Assembly (NCBI GenBank): GCA_009996675.1
Contig: JAACZQ010000047.1
Coordinates: 1-43,560, forward strand
Source: Chitinophagaceae bacterium
Lineage (GTDB): Bacteria; Bacteroidota; Bacteroidia; Chitinophagales; Chitinophagaceae
DNA: 43,560 nucleotides
Reading direction: 5' to 3'
The translations under genes and the position numbers were made by a program. The notes below the pieces were generated by a model. The model was not told where the DNA came from. It was given only the letters and a program-made list of their open reading frames with translations, and did not search any database. Numbering within the stretch: the first letter of the stretch is position 1; every line of letters begins with the position of its first letter. Shown in pieces: positions 42,930-43,560 of the stretch.

Positions 42930-43560
42930 TCAGGCAAAGGGAAACTTCACCACTTTGGCTTTTACCGGCGTATTGCGGATATCAATAAAAATTTCACTGT
43001 CAACCGCCGAATGTGATACCGCTACGTAACCCAGGCCAATGGCTTTCCCCAATGAAGGTGCCTGTGTACCACTGGTTACTTTACCAATTGTATTACCCGC
43101 TGCATCCTTAATCAGGTAATCGTGGCGGGGAATACCGCGGTCGATCATTTCAAAACCAACGAGCTTGCGGGTTACGCCTTCGGCTTTCTGTTTTTCCAGG
43201 ATTGGTTTAGCCGTGAACTCTTTCGTGAATTTAGTGATCCACCCCAATCCGCCTTCCAGTGGCGAAGTGGTATCATCAATATCATTCCCATATAAACAGT
43301 AACCCATTTCCAAACGAAGGGTATCGCGTGCACCCAGGCCAATAGGCTTGATGCCATAAGCCGCACCTGCTTCAAAAATGGCATCCCATATTTTATCCGC
43401 AGCACCATTACTGTCTTCAAAATAAATTTCCACCCCACCCGAACCGGTATAACCGGTAGCACTCACCAATACATTATCAACACCTGCAAAAACACCCTTG
43501 GTAAAAGTGTAATATTTCAGGTTCATGATATCCATATCAGTCAGGGGTTGTAAGAGTTTG
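42930..43560 (-). CDS. gcvT: Aminomethyltransferase (glycine cleavage T protein), 5' part outside window
   Basis: The last 209 residues of GcvT are visible; the frame remains open to base 43560 ([17 protein letters not shown]), so the start is outside. GcvT transfers the methylene group of the aminomethyl-lipoyl H protein to tetrahydrofolate, releasing ammonia. Recognisable parts are [46 protein letters not shown] and the C-terminal barrel ([39 protein letters not shown]). The Met at 43535 is internal, not the start. The other glycine-cleavage genes are not in this window. Confidence 0.95.
   Translation of the reverse strand, partial: KLLQPLTDMDIMNLKYYTFTKGVFAGVDNVLVSATGYTGSGGVEIYFEDSNGAADKIWDAIFEAGAAYGIKPIGLGARDTLRLEMGYCLYGNDIDDTTSPLEGGLGWITKFTKEFTAKPILEKQKAEGVTRKLVGFEMIDRGIPRHDYLIKDAAGNTIGKVTSGTQAPSLGKAIGLGYVAVSHSAVDSEIFIDIRNTPVKAKVVKFPFA

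Overview
The window looks like a chromosomal stretch from a Bacteroidota species, most likely family Chitinophagaceae (order Chitinophagales). Evidence: promoters of the Bacteroidota type (TTG, 20 bases, TAnnTTTG), a GLPGLI-family protein, two large outer-membrane beta-barrel proteins with a carboxypeptidase-regulatory-like N-terminal domain, the long (669 aa) form of IspG, and an arginine operon that uses an N-acyl-ornithine transcarbamylase. Species assignment is inference. There are no rRNA or tRNA genes, phage genes, insertion sequences or CRISPR arrays. All genes look intact; only the first (S9 peptidase) and last (gcvT) are cut by the window edges.

Layout. 1-1461: 3' part of an S9 peptidase. 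1538-2707: secreted N-acetylmuramoyl-L-alanine amidase. 2850-6030: a MarR regulator and acyl-CoA dehydrogenase, with a divergent alpha/beta hydrolase and a dyad operator between them. 6069-8513: membrane GT2 glycosyltransferase, a 32-aa membrane peptide, and an orphan DppC/OppC-like permease. 8634-12255: ispG-nadB. 12394-14440: kbl and a class D beta-lactamase homologue. 14536-18085: two-component system (response regulator and histidine kinase) divergent from a GLPGLI protein. 18141-21549: two secreted proteins of unknown function and a membrane-anchored metallo-beta-lactamase-fold hydrolase. 21659-24466: outer-membrane beta-barrel protein 1. 24612-25337: FKBP isomerase. 25413-33730: an eight-gene arginine operon running GNAT, argG, argC, argD, argF', argB, M20 deacylase, argH. 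34111-36996: outer-membrane beta-barrel protein 2. 37148-40927: SNF2 helicase with two SWIM fingers. 41107-43560: comB, short ssb, a zinc-finger protein and the end of gcvT.

Functional links. The arginine operon encodes a complete linear glutamate-to-arginine route with N-acylated intermediates. Its residue 90 in ArgF' is neither of the known succinyl- or acetyl-ornithine specificity residues. Its upstream region holds a plausible promoter and a roughly 180-base leader with several stem-loops. The strongest regulatory signal is a three-part direct repeat (ATTAACC-like, offsets 0, 10 and 31 bases) in exactly two intergenic regions: between the histidine kinase and the GLPGLI gene, and upstream of beta-barrel protein 1. 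This suggests that the local OmpR-type regulator controls both as one envelope-related regulon.
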